A stretch of 64,000 nt of DNA from Mycobacterium colombiense CECT 3035 (GTDB taxonomy: Bacteria > Actinomycetota > Actinomycetes > Mycobacteriales > Mycobacteriaceae). The position numbers were made by a program, and so were the translations under genes. Below are positions 1 to 8,423 of the stretch, one piece after another. Numbering within the stretch: position 1 is the stretch's first letter; every line of letters starts with the position of its first letter. The stretch spans positions 2,542,001 through 2,606,000 of the forward strand of contig NZ_CP020821.1 of assembly GCF_002105755.1 (NCBI RefSeq), read 5' to 3'. The notes beneath the pieces were generated by a model that was given only the letters and a program-made list of their open reading frames with translations, had not been told where the DNA came from and searched no databases.

Positions 1-507
1 ACCCACCGGAGTCGGTGCGCGCGTTGGCGTTACGGCCAGATCCAATCGCATCGGCCGCCCGGATTGGTCCTCACCGACCAGGCTGACCCGGTAGGTGTAG
101 GGCAACAGTTCGCCATCGCCGTTGCGGCTGGTCGTCCACGACGCGGTTCCCGCGCTGCTGTGGTAGTTGATGTCGAGATGGCCGGATGCCATCGTCAACT
201 TGCGCTGGGCGCCGGGCTCCATGTTGGCCGGCGGCATGTCGTAGTCGGTGAAGGTGCCGTAGTCGCCGGTGTCGAGGTCGAACAGCGCCATCGTGTAGAA
301 GTCCGCGACGACGGTTCCCCCGGGGCGGTTCTTGTTGAAGATGGTCAGGAAGGCAAACGATCGATCCGACTCGGCGGCGTCCAGCTGACCGGCGATGAAC
401 CAGGTGTCCGACTCCTGGTCGGGGTGTTCGCCTTCGGCGGCGGGAAACTCCAACTGGTCGTCGCCGGGCACCAACCGGAACGGGTAACTGCGCCAATCGC
501 TGGTCAT
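1..507 (-). CDS. CrtC/AttH-type lipocalin-like protein, N-terminal part (runs off the window)
   Basis: The 169 codons from the ATG at 507 stay open to base 1, so the gene continues off the left edge. The residues TWFIAGQL, AFLTIFNK and FYTMALFDL followed by a TDYDMPP stretch resemble the N-terminal half of carotenoid 1,2-hydratase/AttH proteins (double lipocalin-like barrel), which in mycobacteria are often annotated as lipocalin-like or secreted hydrolase-like. No signal peptide is visible; the protein starts MTSDWRSYPFRLVPG. It is divergent from the aldehyde dehydrogenase at 591, and an inverted repeat lies between the two. The family call rests on motif resemblance only; the substrate is unknown. 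Confidence 0.6.
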   Translation of the reverse strand, partial: MTSDWRSYPFRLVPGDDQLEFPAAEGEHPDQESDTWFIAGQLDAAESDRSFAFLTIFNKNRPGGTVVADFYTMALFDLDTGDYGTFTDYDMPPANMEPGAQRKLTMASGHLDINYHSSAGTASWTTSRNGDGELLPYTYRVSLVGEDQSGRPMRLDLAVTPTRAPTPVG

Positions 508-526
508 ATCGGGCCTCGCTGCTTTT

Positions 527-552
527 TTCGCTATGTTAGCGTGAATAGCGAA
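527..552. promoter_or_regulatory. Inverted repeat, candidate operator between divergent genes
   Basis: TTCGCTAT (527-534) and ATAGCGAA (545-552) are perfect 8-bp arms around a 10-bp spacer that contains GTTAG. The arm plus spacer gives GCTATGTTAGC, a member of the CTATNWTAG group found before several other operons in this window. It lies 38 bp upstream of the start at 591 and 19 bp upstream of the divergent start at 507. Confidence 0.55.
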
Positions 553-590
553 ATTGCGGTCGCGGTCCGATCCCCTGAGGAAGTGCCCCG

Positions 591-2057
591 ATGACAGAGA
601 CTTCCGCCCATCGCTCCTACAACGAGCTGTTTATCGGCGGCCAGTGGTGCAAGCCGGCCAATCCTCAGCAGCTCACCGTGGTCTCGCCGCACTCCGAAGA
701 GCCGGTCGGACATGTCCAGGTCGCGGGCCCCGAGGACGTCGAGGCGGCCGTCGCCGCCGCACGACGCGCCTTCGACCACGGCCCGTGGCCGCGGATGAGC
801 CATGCCGATCGGATGGCCAAGGTCGAACAGCTCGCCGGGATCTACGCCGGCCACGCCGACGAGATGGCCGACCTCATCACCGATGAGATGGGGTCGCCGC
901 GCAGCTTCAGCCGGATGGGGCAGGGCGCGGCCGCCGCGGCGCTGATCCACCTGTCGCTGGCCGCCGCCCGCGAGTTCCCGTGGGAGGAACGCCGCCAGGG
1001 TGCGCTCGGCGAAGTCCACCTGCGCAGGGCCCCGGTCGGAGTGGTCGGGGCGATTGTGCCGTGGAACGTGCCGCAATTTCTGATCATGCCCAAGCTGATC
1101 CCGGCGCTGATCGCGGGTTGCACCGTCATCATCAAGCCCGCACCCGAAACACCTTTGGACGCATTGTGGTTGGCCGAGATGATCGAGCAGATCGGGCTGC
1201 CCGAGGGCGTGGTGTCGGTGCTGCCCGGCGGCCCCGAGGTCGGTGAGACGCTGGTCCGCCATCCCGGTGTCGACAAGGTCGCGTTCACCGGATCCAGTGC
1301 CGTCGGCCGCCGGATCGCCGCCCTGTGCGGCGAGCAGCTGAAGCGGGTGAGCTTGGAGCTGGGCGGCAAGTCCGCGGCGATCATCCTCGACGACGCCGAC
1401 ATCACCAAGACGGTGGCCGGCCTGAAGTCCGCGGGGTTGATGAACAACGGTCAGGCCTGCGTCGCGCAAACCCGGATCTTGGTCAGCGACCGCAAGCACG
1501 ACGAGGTGGTCGACGCACTCGCCGACATGATGTCGGCGCTGCATGTCGGCGACCCTGCCGACGAGTCGACCGACATCGGACCGCTTGTGGCCCAACGACA
1601 ACAGCGCCGCGTCCAGGACTTCATCAAATCGGGCCGCAGCGAAGGCGCGCGGGTCGTGCTGGGTGGTGAGCAGAGCCCCTCCGAGCGCGGCTGGTATGTG
1701 CAGCCGACGCTGTTCGCCGACGCCACCAACGACATGCGCATCGCCCGGGAGGAGATTTTCGGTCCGGTGCTGACGGTGCTGCGCTACCGCGACGAGGACG
1801 ACGCGATCCGCATCGCCAACGAGACCGACTACGGCCTGGCCGGTTCGGTGTGGACCGCAGACATCGAACACGGCCTGGACGTGGCGGCCGCCGTCCGCAC
1901 CGGAACGTACGGCATCAACATGTACACCCTGGACATCGGCGCGCCGTTCGGCGGCTTCAAGCAGTCCGGCATCGGGCGTGAGTTCGGGCCAGAGGGGCTG
2001 CACGAGTACGTCGAGCTGCAGACGCTGATATGCAAGGGCCAGCTACCGCCGCTATAG
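591..2057 (+). CDS. NAD(P)-dependent aldehyde dehydrogenase
   Basis: A 488-residue, full-length member of the aldehyde dehydrogenase superfamily that oxidises an aldehyde to an acid in the cytosol. Visible hallmarks are the cofactor-site segment FTGSSAVGRRIA, the catalytic-Glu motif LELGGKSA, the nucleophile in NNGQACVAQ, and the C-terminal EEIFGPVL. GAGGAAGTG a few bases upstream supports the ATG at 591. The stop overlaps the end of the convergent gene (2052-2582) by 6 bp. In this neighbourhood it probably oxidises an aldehyde made by P450 or alcohol dehydrogenase steps; this is inference. An inverted repeat at 527-552 is the likely control site. Confidence 0.92.
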   Translation: MTETSAHRSYNELFIGGQWCKPANPQQLTVVSPHSEEPVGHVQVAGPEDVEAAVAAARRAFDHGPWPRMSHADRMAKVEQLAGIYAGHADEMADLITDEMGSPRSFSRMGQGAAAAALIHLSLAAAREFPWEERRQGALGEVHLRRAPVGVVGAIVPWNVPQFLIMPKLIPALIAGCTVIIKPAPETPLDALWLAEMIEQIGLPEGVVSVLPGGPEVGETLVRHPGVDKVAFTGSSAVGRRIAALCGEQLKRVSLELGGKSAAIILDDADITKTVAGLKSAGLMNNGQACVAQTRILVSDRKHDEVVDALADMMSALHVGDPADESTDIGPLVAQRQQRRVQDFIKSGRSEGARVVLGGEQSPSERGWYVQPTLFADATNDMRIAREEIFGPVLTVLRYRDEDDAIRIANETDYGLAGSVWTADIEHGLDVAAAVRTGTYGINMYTLDIGAPFGGFKQSGIGREFGPEGLHEYVELQTLICKGQLPPL

Positions 2058-2582
2058 GGACTCCGGTCTCCACGACGGGTCGCGGCCAAGCCGCGCCAAA
2101 AGCTTTGCCTGCGCATCGGTTTCGTCGCCGACCGGGACCGGCGCACCGAACATCCCGGACGCGGCCAAGGCCCGCGCACCTTCCGGAAGACCCGCGCAGA
2201 ACAGCTCACACCACGCGAGGTCCAGGCTGTCGTCGGCGCCCACGGCGCGGGCGAGGTCCCAGGTGTGCACCAGGACATCGCGGGTCAGGTTCGGCATCAA
2301 CCGGTACTCATCGAGCTGTGCCGCGCCGTCGGAGCCAACGGCCTCAGCCACCGAGTCATAGGTCAATTGCCATCGCGCCTGCGGATCGTCGCGTGGCCGA
2401 TCGGGCTTACATCCCAAGGGAAGCAACAGAAGAACATCATGAAACCCGATCACGTGCTCGAGCACTCCTCGGGCGTCCCACGCATCGCACGGCGATGGGC
2501 GGTCCCACTTTCCGTTCGCCGCCCTGACCGCCTCACCGAACCGTCGGCACACCGCAAGGTGCAAGGCGCTGACGTCATCCAT
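2052..2582 (-). CDS. TIGR03086-type metal-binding protein (mycothiol-dependent/DinB-like fold)
   Basis: A 176-residue protein with the hallmarks of the actinobacterial TIGR03086 / maleylpyruvate isomerase N-terminal superfamily, a four-helix DinB-like bundle that binds a metal: HVIGFHD near residue 45 and the conserved VHTWDLARAVG near residue 115, which supply the His ligands. Family members include mycothiol-dependent enzymes, but most have no assigned reaction. It is the last gene of a minus-strand run. Its start overlaps the end of the MaoC-like gene by 8 bp, so the two are translationally coupled, and it converges on the aldehyde dehydrogenase. Confidence 0.78.
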   Translation of the reverse strand: MDDVSALHLAVCRRFGEAVRAANGKWDRPSPCDAWDARGVLEHVIGFHDVLLLLPLGCKPDRPRDDPQARWQLTYDSVAEAVGSDGAAQLDEYRLMPNLTRDVLVHTWDLARAVGADDSLDLAWCELFCAGLPEGARALAASGMFGAPVPVGDETDAQAKLLARLGRDPSWRPESL

Positions 2583-3030
2583 CGCCGGAAGATTCGGGCA
2601 CCTGCAAGGTCAGCTCGACCGGGCAGCACAGCGCGCCATGCTGATTGGTCACCTCGATTTCGACGTCGACCAGGCAGCGCGGCGGGTCAACCGAGGTGTC
2701 CCGGCGCTTCGCCACGGCCCGCCCCCGGCCGACCATCGTATCGCCGGCATACACCGACCCAGCCAGCCGCATGAACCGGCGCACCACCCGCGACCGCGGA
2801 CCCGCCCAGTCCGTCGCGACGCGGTCGGCGAAACCGGCCAGGTGCATCGTGTTAACGTAGATCGCCGGATTCCCCTGAGCCGCGGCGTAATCCGGATCGA
2901 AATGGCCCGGGAAATAGTCCCATGTCGCTCCGGCGTTCTCCACCACCCGCTGGTAGCTGATGTGGTCGATCACTTCCGGCAGCTCCACCGGAACGGTGAT
3001 CTGGCTCCAGTCCAGGCCGTCGCCGCTCAC
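2575..3030 (-). CDS. MaoC-like hotdog acyl-CoA hydratase subunit
   Basis: A 151-residue single hotdog domain. WDYFPGHFDPDYAAAQG and YVNTMHLAGFADRVATDW correspond to the hydratase core in which Asp and His activate water across an enoyl-CoA double bond. It starts at GTG 3030, which shares GTGA with the stop of the upstream FAS1-like gene, so the two are probably translated together as a heteromer. Such small MaoC-like plus FAS1-like pairs resemble the split hydratases of mycobacterial steroid side-chain degradation (ChsH1/ChsH2 type). It could instead be a structural partner; the exact catalytic residues are not certain by eye. Confidence 0.75.
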   Translation of the reverse strand: MSGDGLDWSQITVPVELPEVIDHISYQRVVENAGATWDYFPGHFDPDYAAAQGNPAIYVNTMHLAGFADRVATDWAGPRSRVVRRFMRLAGSVYAGDTMVGRGRAVAKRRDTSVDPPRCLVDVEIEVTNQHGALCCPVELTLQVPESSGDG

Positions 3031-3557
3031 GAGGAGGCTCCCGGGGTGAAGCGGAACAAGGTATTGCGGCAGGTGGCCACCACGGTCCCGTCCTGGCGGC
3101 GAAAGGTCTCCAGCGTCTCGACGAAATGACCGACGCCGAGTCGCGTCCGCTTTTCCGGTGACACCGAGACCAGCTCGTCGACAACGGTCAACACGTCGCC
3201 CTCGACGATGGGCTCGCCGAACTCAACCTCGTTGGCCGCGTTGATGAATGTGGTACCGGGCAGCGGCACCCGCAGGGCGATCAACGAAGCCGTCCCGCGA
3301 CCCCCTGGTTGCCACGGCGGTGCGATCAGCCAACCCATCAACAGCGCCGGCGGCGCCAGCAGGCCTCCCCAGTGCTGCCGGGCGAACTCTGAATCCCAAT
3401 ACGAGCGATTGCCGTCCCGGACCATCGCGGCGAACAACTGGATGCGTGCGGCGCTGACCGCGGTCGCCGCGGTGCGGGGCTCGCTTTTCGTGCCGACCAT
3501 CCGCAGCGCATCTTCGTAGGTGCCGAAGGCCAGCCGCTGACTGAAATCCTGATCCAC
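3027..3557 (-). CDS. FAS1-like (MaoC N-terminal type) dehydratase-domain protein
   Basis: About 176 residues when started at GTG 3557. This begins after the upstream stop (3571-3573); a longer reading to 3620 would overlap the upstream gene by 50 bp. The sequence shows the FAS1-like dehydratase pattern: YWDSEFARQHWGGLLAPPALLMGW, then PGTTFINAANEVEFGEPIVEGDVL and a VGHFVETLETFRRQDG strand. This fold pairs with a catalytic MaoC subunit, which is the next gene and overlaps it by 4 bp. Known relatives bind CoA thioesters in fatty-acid synthase or steroid ring and side-chain hydration. The start codon is the main uncertainty. Confidence 0.72.
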   Translation of the reverse strand: MDQDFSQRLAFGTYEDALRMVGTKSEPRTAATAVSAARIQLFAAMVRDGNRSYWDSEFARQHWGGLLAPPALLMGWLIAPPWQPGGRGTASLIALRVPLPGTTFINAANEVEFGEPIVEGDVLTVVDELVSVSPEKRTRLGVGHFVETLETFRRQDGTVVATCRNTLFRFTPGASS

Positions 3558-3570
3558 GTATCGGTGTCGC

Positions 3571-3996
3571 TCACATGACGAGCGGGTGTCGACTCGGTAC
3601 CGAATCCCATTCCAGCACACGGGAAGTGAAATACCAGCCGCCGCGCTCGTAGATCAACTTGTCCTTGAAGGTGCCCGTGGCCCGCAGCGTGATGTCGCCG
3701 AACATGCTGGCGAACAGCACGACGACACAACGCTGGACCGCATCGACACCGTCGACTTTGATCTCGTGGTCGACGGTGATCATGCGCTGTCCGTCACCGC
3801 CATCGAAGGCCGCGCTCAGATCGTCGAACACCTCGCCATCGCGGGTGTAGCTGGCGCCGGAATGGCGGAAGGTCGCGATCCAGCGCTTGCGGTTGCCGTC
3901 GGAATAGGCCCGATTGTGCCGAGCATTGAGGTCCAGGATGGCAGCGCGCCCCGTCGCGGCCTGGAGGAACTGCTCTTGTTGATAGCTCAGGGTCAT
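3571..3996 (-). CDS. SnoaL/NTF2-like protein
   Basis: A 141-residue alpha+beta-cone protein: an N-terminal helix (ILDLNARHNRAYSDGNRKRW), FRHSGASYTRDGEVFDD, the VDHEIKVDG strand, and TFKDKLIYERGGWYFTSRVL at the end. This layout is typical of SnoaL-like proteins, which include steroid isomerases, dehydratases and limonene-epoxide hydrolases, often recruited to catabolic operons. It is first in the 3996-to-2052 run, before the hydratase pair. The 62 bp upstream contain direct repeats (TAACTTAACTTA) that may belong to the promoter. No reaction can be assigned. Confidence 0.75.
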   Translation of the reverse strand: MTLSYQQEQFLQAATGRAAILDLNARHNRAYSDGNRKRWIATFRHSGASYTRDGEVFDDLSAAFDGGDGQRMITVDHEIKVDGVDAVQRCVVVLFASMFGDITLRATGTFKDKLIYERGGWYFTSRVLEWDSVPSRHPLVM

Positions 3997-4058
3997 GGTG
4001 GCTCTCCAGCCTCTGTCGGGAAATGACGGGAAATTGCCTCAAGTAACACTAACTTAAC

Positions 4059-5645
4059 TTAGCGGCTGGCGATATAACCGTGTTCTTCACGATCCCAAGT
4101 GGCCTCACTCAAGCCACGATTGCGCAACAAATCTTTACGTATTCGTCCAATAACGTTCTTCGGCAGTTCATTGACCGTCTCCACGAATCGCGGTACGCAG
4201 AAGTAGGGCATGCGTGCCGCGCAGAAATCCAGGAGCTCCGCGAAATCCAGTGTGGCGCCCGGGCGTAACGTGATGACCACCAGAACGTCGTCCTCTCCCA
4301 GCTCACTGGGGACGCCGACCGCGGCGGCCTCCGCGACGGCGGGATGTCGCATGACAACACCCTCCACTTCGACCGAAGAGATATTCTCACCGCGGCGGCG
4401 CAACGCATCCTTGATTCGATCCACATACGTCAGATTCTGATCGCAATCGAGCCGCCCGAGGTCGCCGGTGCGAAACCATTCCGGATGCGGCGTTATCTGT
4501 GAATCAGCGCCGACGTAACCTTCGCTCATTACGTGCGGATGCCGAGGTCGACAGGCGATTTCACCCACGGTACCGGCGGGCAGCGGGCGTCCTTGTCGAT
4601 CGAGGATGCGCACGTCGAAATCGGGATTCGGCCGCCCCGAGGTTCCGGGAACCCCGTCGTCGCCCAGCGCCTTGACCGCGATGGGAAACGCCTCGGTGAG
4701 TCCGTACATCGTGACGATGCGGCAGCCGTAACGCTTTTCGATCTCGCGGTAGGAGTCCGCGTCGATCGGCGCGGCGGAGATGAACCGCAACGGCAGCCGC
4801 GCGTCGGCCGGATCGACGGGCAGATTTCGCAGCATCGACACCATCGCCCCGGCGCCGGCGAATCCGACCGCACCGCGAGCGCGTATGTCACCCCACACCT
4901 CGCCGGGGTGAAAAGCCCCGGCCAGCACCGTCGTTGCGCCAACCAGCATGGGCGCCAGGATGCTGGGTGCGGCGCTGAGGTGAAACAGCGGCATCGCCGT
5001 CCACAGCACCTCGCCCTCGCGAAATTCCCAGGCCGACGAGACGGTCGCGGCCACCGAAAACAGGTAGTGCCAGGTCGTGGCGACCGCTTTGGACGGTCCG
5101 GTGGTGCCCGATGTGTAGAACAAGCACGCGAGGTCGCCAGGCGCCCCGGCGCTACAGGCAGGCGCCCGGTTCGTGTCCTGACACAGCGTCGCGGTCAGCG
5201 AATCACCTTGCACCACAATGCTCGTCAGGGTGTCGGCCGCGTCGGCGACCTCGGCGGCGCGGGGCCGGCGGTCGGTGTCGGTCAGCAGCACCTTGGCCTG
5301 CGACAGCCGCAGCGCGTGCAGCAGGAAGTCGCCCTTGTTCGCGGCGTTGATCGCCGCGCTCACCGCCCCGATCCGCGCGGCGCCCAGCCAGAAGTACACC
5401 CATTCCGGACACGTGCCGGTGAATAACGCGACGCGATCACCCGGTCCGACGCCCAAGTCGGTCAACAGGTTTGCGGCCGCACAGGACCGCCGGCGCATCT
5501 GCTCGAATGTCACGTCGACTCCGGCGATCGACATCATCACCCGGTCGGGGTACTGCTGCGCGCGGCGATCGAGCACCGCGGGCACGGTGAAACGTTCGAC
5601 TCCGTAATCGGAGGGCTGCGCGGGCCCGCTGCGGTCGGCGCACAT
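4059..5645 (-). CDS. AMP-forming acyl-CoA ligase (FadD-like)
   Basis: About 528 residues from ATG 5645, chosen because it follows the upstream Rieske stop by 19 bp; the longer open frame to 5783 would overlap that gene and reads as low-complexity Arg/Pro/Thr. Adenylation motifs are present in order: LFYTSGTTGPSKAV (P-loop), YGLTEAF, RTGDLGRLD, the hinge region RRRGENISSVEVEG, and a C-terminal IGRIRKDLL with the candidate catalytic Lys. It activates a carboxylic acid to acyl-AMP and then acyl-CoA. It lies downstream of a KshA-like oxygenase in the same direction, which suggests activation of an oxidised ring or side-chain acid. Confidence 0.88.
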   Translation of the reverse strand: MCADRSGPAQPSDYGVERFTVPAVLDRRAQQYPDRVMMSIAGVDVTFEQMRRRSCAAANLLTDLGVGPGDRVALFTGTCPEWVYFWLGAARIGAVSAAINAANKGDFLLHALRLSQAKVLLTDTDRRPRAAEVADAADTLTSIVVQGDSLTATLCQDTNRAPACSAGAPGDLACLFYTSGTTGPSKAVATTWHYLFSVAATVSSAWEFREGEVLWTAMPLFHLSAAPSILAPMLVGATTVLAGAFHPGEVWGDIRARGAVGFAGAGAMVSMLRNLPVDPADARLPLRFISAAPIDADSYREIEKRYGCRIVTMYGLTEAFPIAVKALGDDGVPGTSGRPNPDFDVRILDRQGRPLPAGTVGEIACRPRHPHVMSEGYVGADSQITPHPEWFRTGDLGRLDCDQNLTYVDRIKDALRRRGENISSVEVEGVVMRHPAVAEAAAVGVPSELGEDDVLVVITLRPGATLDFAELLDFCAARMPYFCVPRFVETVNELPKNVIGRIRKDLLRNRGLSEATWDREEHGYIASR

Positions 5646-5664
5646 CAGGGGTGTTTGGCTCTGA

Positions 5665-6774
5665 TCAAGCTTTGGCGGCCGCCGGATCGGGCTCGCCGTC
5701 GGCGTCGTAACCGAAGTCGGCGGGCGACGGCTCCTCCCCCGGGTAGAAGCGGTGAGCCCACCGGCGAAGGGCCGCGTAGTCATGCGCCTCTTCCGGTGCC
5801 AGGTTCGGCTTCTCCAGGTATTTCATGTTCTCCCAGGTGAAGAAGTCCTGTTTGATGACCTCTTGCTGCAGGGCGAGGAACCGGGCGGCACGTCCGGTGG
5901 GCACGCCGCCGTCGTCGTCCGGCTCACGTACGGACGCCTGGGTGTAGAAGTAATCGGTGTAGTCCTCGTCGACCGGCGTCTGGCCGGTGACCTGCACGGT
6001 GGCCACCAGCTCGCTGGGAAAGCGCACCACGCCCAGGCCCAGCGAGTAGTTGTCGTAGATGATCTTGGCGTCGACCGGACCGTTGGGGGTCAGCCACGTC
6101 TGCGCCCGGCCGCCGCCGAAATGGGCGTTGACGGTGGCGTGCAGGTGGTAGCCGGCCACCTCGAACGACGCCGTGGTGGCCGGGTTGGCGGCCTTGTGCA
6201 CGTATTGAACGTGATAGGGGTCGGCGGCGTTTTCGATGATCATCTGCGGATGCACCTTGACGCGGTTGAGCATCTGGGTGTGCGGGTGCAGCGGGTAGTA
6301 CTCGTCGGTTTCCAATTCCGGCAGCACCGGCGGCTGCCAATACGGCGCCCGGCCGTGGCGCTCGTGCCAGGCCAGGATGAAGCCGTACCACTCCATGCTC
6401 GGATAGGTCCGGATGCGGACGTTGTTCTTGCAGCCGATCTTGCTGTAGGGAATCAGCGCGTTGGTCCCGTCGCCGCGCCACTGCCAGCCGTGCCAGGGAC
6501 AGACGATGTTTTCCCCCTCCACGGTGCCGCCGACCCCGAGGTTGGCGCCGAGGTGCTGGCAGTAGGCCTCCATCACGTGCACCTGGCCCGAGGCGGTGCG
6601 GAACAGCACCAGCTCCTCGCCGAAGTAATGCGCGCGCCTGACCTGGCCGGGAGCCAGGTCGTTTCCGAAGGCGACGATGAACCAGCCCGTCGGGAAACGG
6701 TAGGTCGACAGGGCGATGCCGCCCGGACCGAACTCCCGTTCTGAGGGGTCTGATTCCGGAATCGTATTCGTCAC
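5665..6774 (-). CDS. Rieske non-heme iron oxygenase, KshA-like oxygenase component
   Basis: About 369 residues from GTG 6774, preferred because GGAG lies 5 bases upstream; a GTG at 6792 is possible. The Rieske [2Fe-2S] motif is CQH...CPWHGW (YCQHLGANLG, then VCPWHGWQW), and the mononuclear iron site is the ENAADPYHVQYVHK segment with Asp and two His. This pattern matches 3-ketosteroid 9-alpha-hydroxylase oxygenase KshA and its many mycobacterial paralogues, which need a separate reductase that is not seen nearby. It is divergent from a P450; the 6846-6867 inverted repeat lies between them. The steroid substrate is inference by family. Confidence 0.88.
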   Translation of the reverse strand: MTNTIPESDPSEREFGPGGIALSTYRFPTGWFIVAFGNDLAPGQVRRAHYFGEELVLFRTASGQVHVMEAYCQHLGANLGVGGTVEGENIVCPWHGWQWRGDGTNALIPYSKIGCKNNVRIRTYPSMEWYGFILAWHERHGRAPYWQPPVLPELETDEYYPLHPHTQMLNRVKVHPQMIIENAADPYHVQYVHKAANPATTASFEVAGYHLHATVNAHFGGGRAQTWLTPNGPVDAKIIYDNYSLGLGVVRFPSELVATVQVTGQTPVDEDYTDYFYTQASVREPDDDGGVPTGRAARFLALQQEVIKQDFFTWENMKYLEKPNLAPEEAHDYAALRRWAHRFYPGEEPSPADFGYDADGEPDPAAAKA

Positions 6775-6845
6775 GAGAACTCCGTTTCCCACGCGGCCGG
6801 GCGCACTTTGGGCCGCTCTTACCTCACCGCGTTTCGACGACTAAA

Positions 6846-6867
6846 GTCTATTTTTACTATTTTAGAC
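6846..6867. promoter_or_regulatory. Inverted repeat, candidate operator between Rieske and P450 genes
   Basis: GTCTA (6846-6850) and TAGAC (6863-6867) flank an AT-rich centre, and the right half reads ACTATTTTAGAC, a CTATNWTAG-type site. It sits in the only AT-rich stretch of the gap between the divergent Rieske gene (start 6774) and P450 (start 6929). It could control both. Confidence 0.55.
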
Positions 6868-6928
6868 ATTGAACGTCAACGCGGCGCCGGCCGGTGGTCG
6901 CGTGTCGCCTGAGCCAATGGGGGTTCGC

Positions 6929-8167
6929 ATGACGGCCGCTGCGGTGGACCTTTCCGACTTCGCCTTGTGGCGTAATGGTTTTCCCGACGAGTTGTTCGCC
7001 GACCTGCGGCGCACCATGCCACTTTTCAAGCACGACCTGACACCGGGTGTCGCCGACACCGTCCGGCGCCAGTTCTGGGTCGCCACCAAACACCGGCACG
7101 CCGTCCGCCTGCACCGCGACACCGAGTCGTTCACCGCGGCCGACGGCCCCCTCATCCAGCCGGTCGCCATGTTCTCGGCGTCCCCGACGATCATCACGCT
7201 GGATCCGCCGGACCTGAACAAGCGCCGCAAACTGATCTCCAACGCCTTCAACCCGCGCGCGATCGCGAAGCTGGAGAACGGCATCCGGGCGCGTGCGGCG
7301 CGGATGATCGACGGTCTGCTCGCCAAGGGCGGCGGAGACTGGATCGAGGACGTCGCCGACGCGCTGCCGATGACGGTGATCGGCGACATCATCGGCATCC
7401 CGGACGAGGACCGGCCGCGAATCTTCGACCTCTTCGACCGCATCCTCAAGGCCCTTGCTCCCGAGGCGGGCCCGAACGGCCAGGTGGAGCTCGAGCTGTT
7501 CGGCTCCGTCTTCAGCTATGCGATGGAGCTCACCGCCGAGAAGCGGCGCAACCCGACGGACGACATCTGGAGCACGCTGGCCACCGCGGTGATCACCGGC
7601 GACGACGGCGAACAGTTCAGCCTGCCCGAGAACGAACTCGAGTTCTTCTTCTTCGTGCTGGCGTTCGCCGGCAGCGACACCACGAAGAACGCGCTGGCCA
7701 TCGGGCTGCAGGCGTTCGTCGACAACCCCGAGCAGATCGACCGCTACCGCGCGGACGAAGCGTTGCGGCCCAGCGCCGTCGAGGAGGTGTTGCGCTGGGC
7801 GTCGCCGGTGGCCTATTGGACGCGCACCGCGAAGGTCGACGTCGAGATGGACGGCCAGCACATCGCCAAGGGCGACCGCGTGGTGTCGACGCTGCGATCG
7901 GCCAACCGCGACGAGGAGGTATTCGAGTCCCCGTTCACCTTCGACATCGGCCGCCAGCCCAACCCCCACGTGGCGTTCGGGGGCGGCGGACCACATCACT
8001 GCCTGGGCGCCATGCTGGCCCGTGCGGAACTCCGCGCGGTCCTCGACGAGCTGTTCCTGCGCTGCGACGACATCGAGATCGGCCCGGCGAAGGTGGCCCA
8101 TCCGAACCTGACCACCAACATGTCGATCTATGACGAGATGGCCATCTCGCTCACCGAGCGGCGCTGA
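6929..8167 (+). CDS. Cytochrome P450
   Basis: A 412-residue soluble bacterial P450 from ATG 6929, where GGGGGTT lies just upstream; ATG 6917 and TTG 6869 are alternatives. Hallmarks: I-helix FAGSDTTKNA (the AGxDT oxygen-activation motif), K-helix ExxR in EEVLRW, and the haem-binding loop FGGGGPHHCLGAMLAR with the Cys thiolate. It hydroxylates a hydrophobic substrate using electrons from a ferredoxin, and a 3Fe-4S ferredoxin gene lies convergently 46 bp beyond its stop, the usual partner arrangement in mycobacteria. Family number and substrate cannot be decided here. Confidence 0.92.
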   Translation: MTAAAVDLSDFALWRNGFPDELFADLRRTMPLFKHDLTPGVADTVRRQFWVATKHRHAVRLHRDTESFTAADGPLIQPVAMFSASPTIITLDPPDLNKRRKLISNAFNPRAIAKLENGIRARAARMIDGLLAKGGGDWIEDVADALPMTVIGDIIGIPDEDRPRIFDLFDRILKALAPEAGPNGQVELELFGSVFSYAMELTAEKRRNPTDDIWSTLATAVITGDDGEQFSLPENELEFFFFVLAFAGSDTTKNALAIGLQAFVDNPEQIDRYRADEALRPSAVEEVLRWASPVAYWTRTAKVDVEMDGQHIAKGDRVVSTLRSANRDEEVFESPFTFDIGRQPNPHVAFGGGGPHHCLGAMLARAELRAVLDELFLRCDDIEIGPAKVAHPNLTTNMSIYDEMAISLTERR

Positions 8168-8213
8168 GCCTGATTGCCGAGTCCGCCCTCGCGCCGTTGC
8201 GGCGCTCGTCGAG

Positions 8214-8405
8214 TCAGTCGATCAGTCGCAGTGCGGCCTTGGGGCATTGGTCCACCGCGGCCCGCACGTCGATCTCCAGGCGCGGCGGCACCGGGCCGTC
8301 CGCGATCTGCACCACGTCTTCGTCCCCCAGCTCGAACACTTCCGCCGCAAGCGATTCGCAGAAGCCGTTGGCCTCACACAAGTTCTCGTCGACCGTTACG
8401 CGCAT
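8214..8405 (-). CDS. [3Fe-4S]-type ferredoxin
   Basis: A 63-residue acidic ferredoxin. CEANGFC near the N-terminus and CP near residue 55 give the three-Cys pattern of mycobacterial P450 ferredoxins, in which one Cys of the CxxCxxC motif is replaced, giving a 3Fe-4S cluster. It ends next to the convergent P450 (stop 8167) and is downstream of the fused CoA transferase (gap 18 bp), so it is probably cotranscribed with that gene. It most likely feeds electrons to a neighbouring P450. Confidence 0.88.
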   Translation of the reverse strand: MRVTVDENLCEANGFCESLAAEVFELGDEDVVQIADGPVPPRLEIDVRAAVDQCPKAALRLID

Positions 8406-8423
8406 CAGATGCCCTCCACTTCT

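Noticed and set aside
531..2003. 490-residue minus-strand frame over the aldehyde dehydrogenase
   Set aside because: The plus strand has all ALDH motifs at the expected spacing; the minus frame is compositionally biased with no conserved signature.
6869..6928. TTG 6869 start of the P450
   Set aside because: The first 20 residues (NVNAAPAGGRVSPEP) are unlike a P450 N-terminus, and the start would overlap the operator; ATG 6929 has the better ribosome-binding site.
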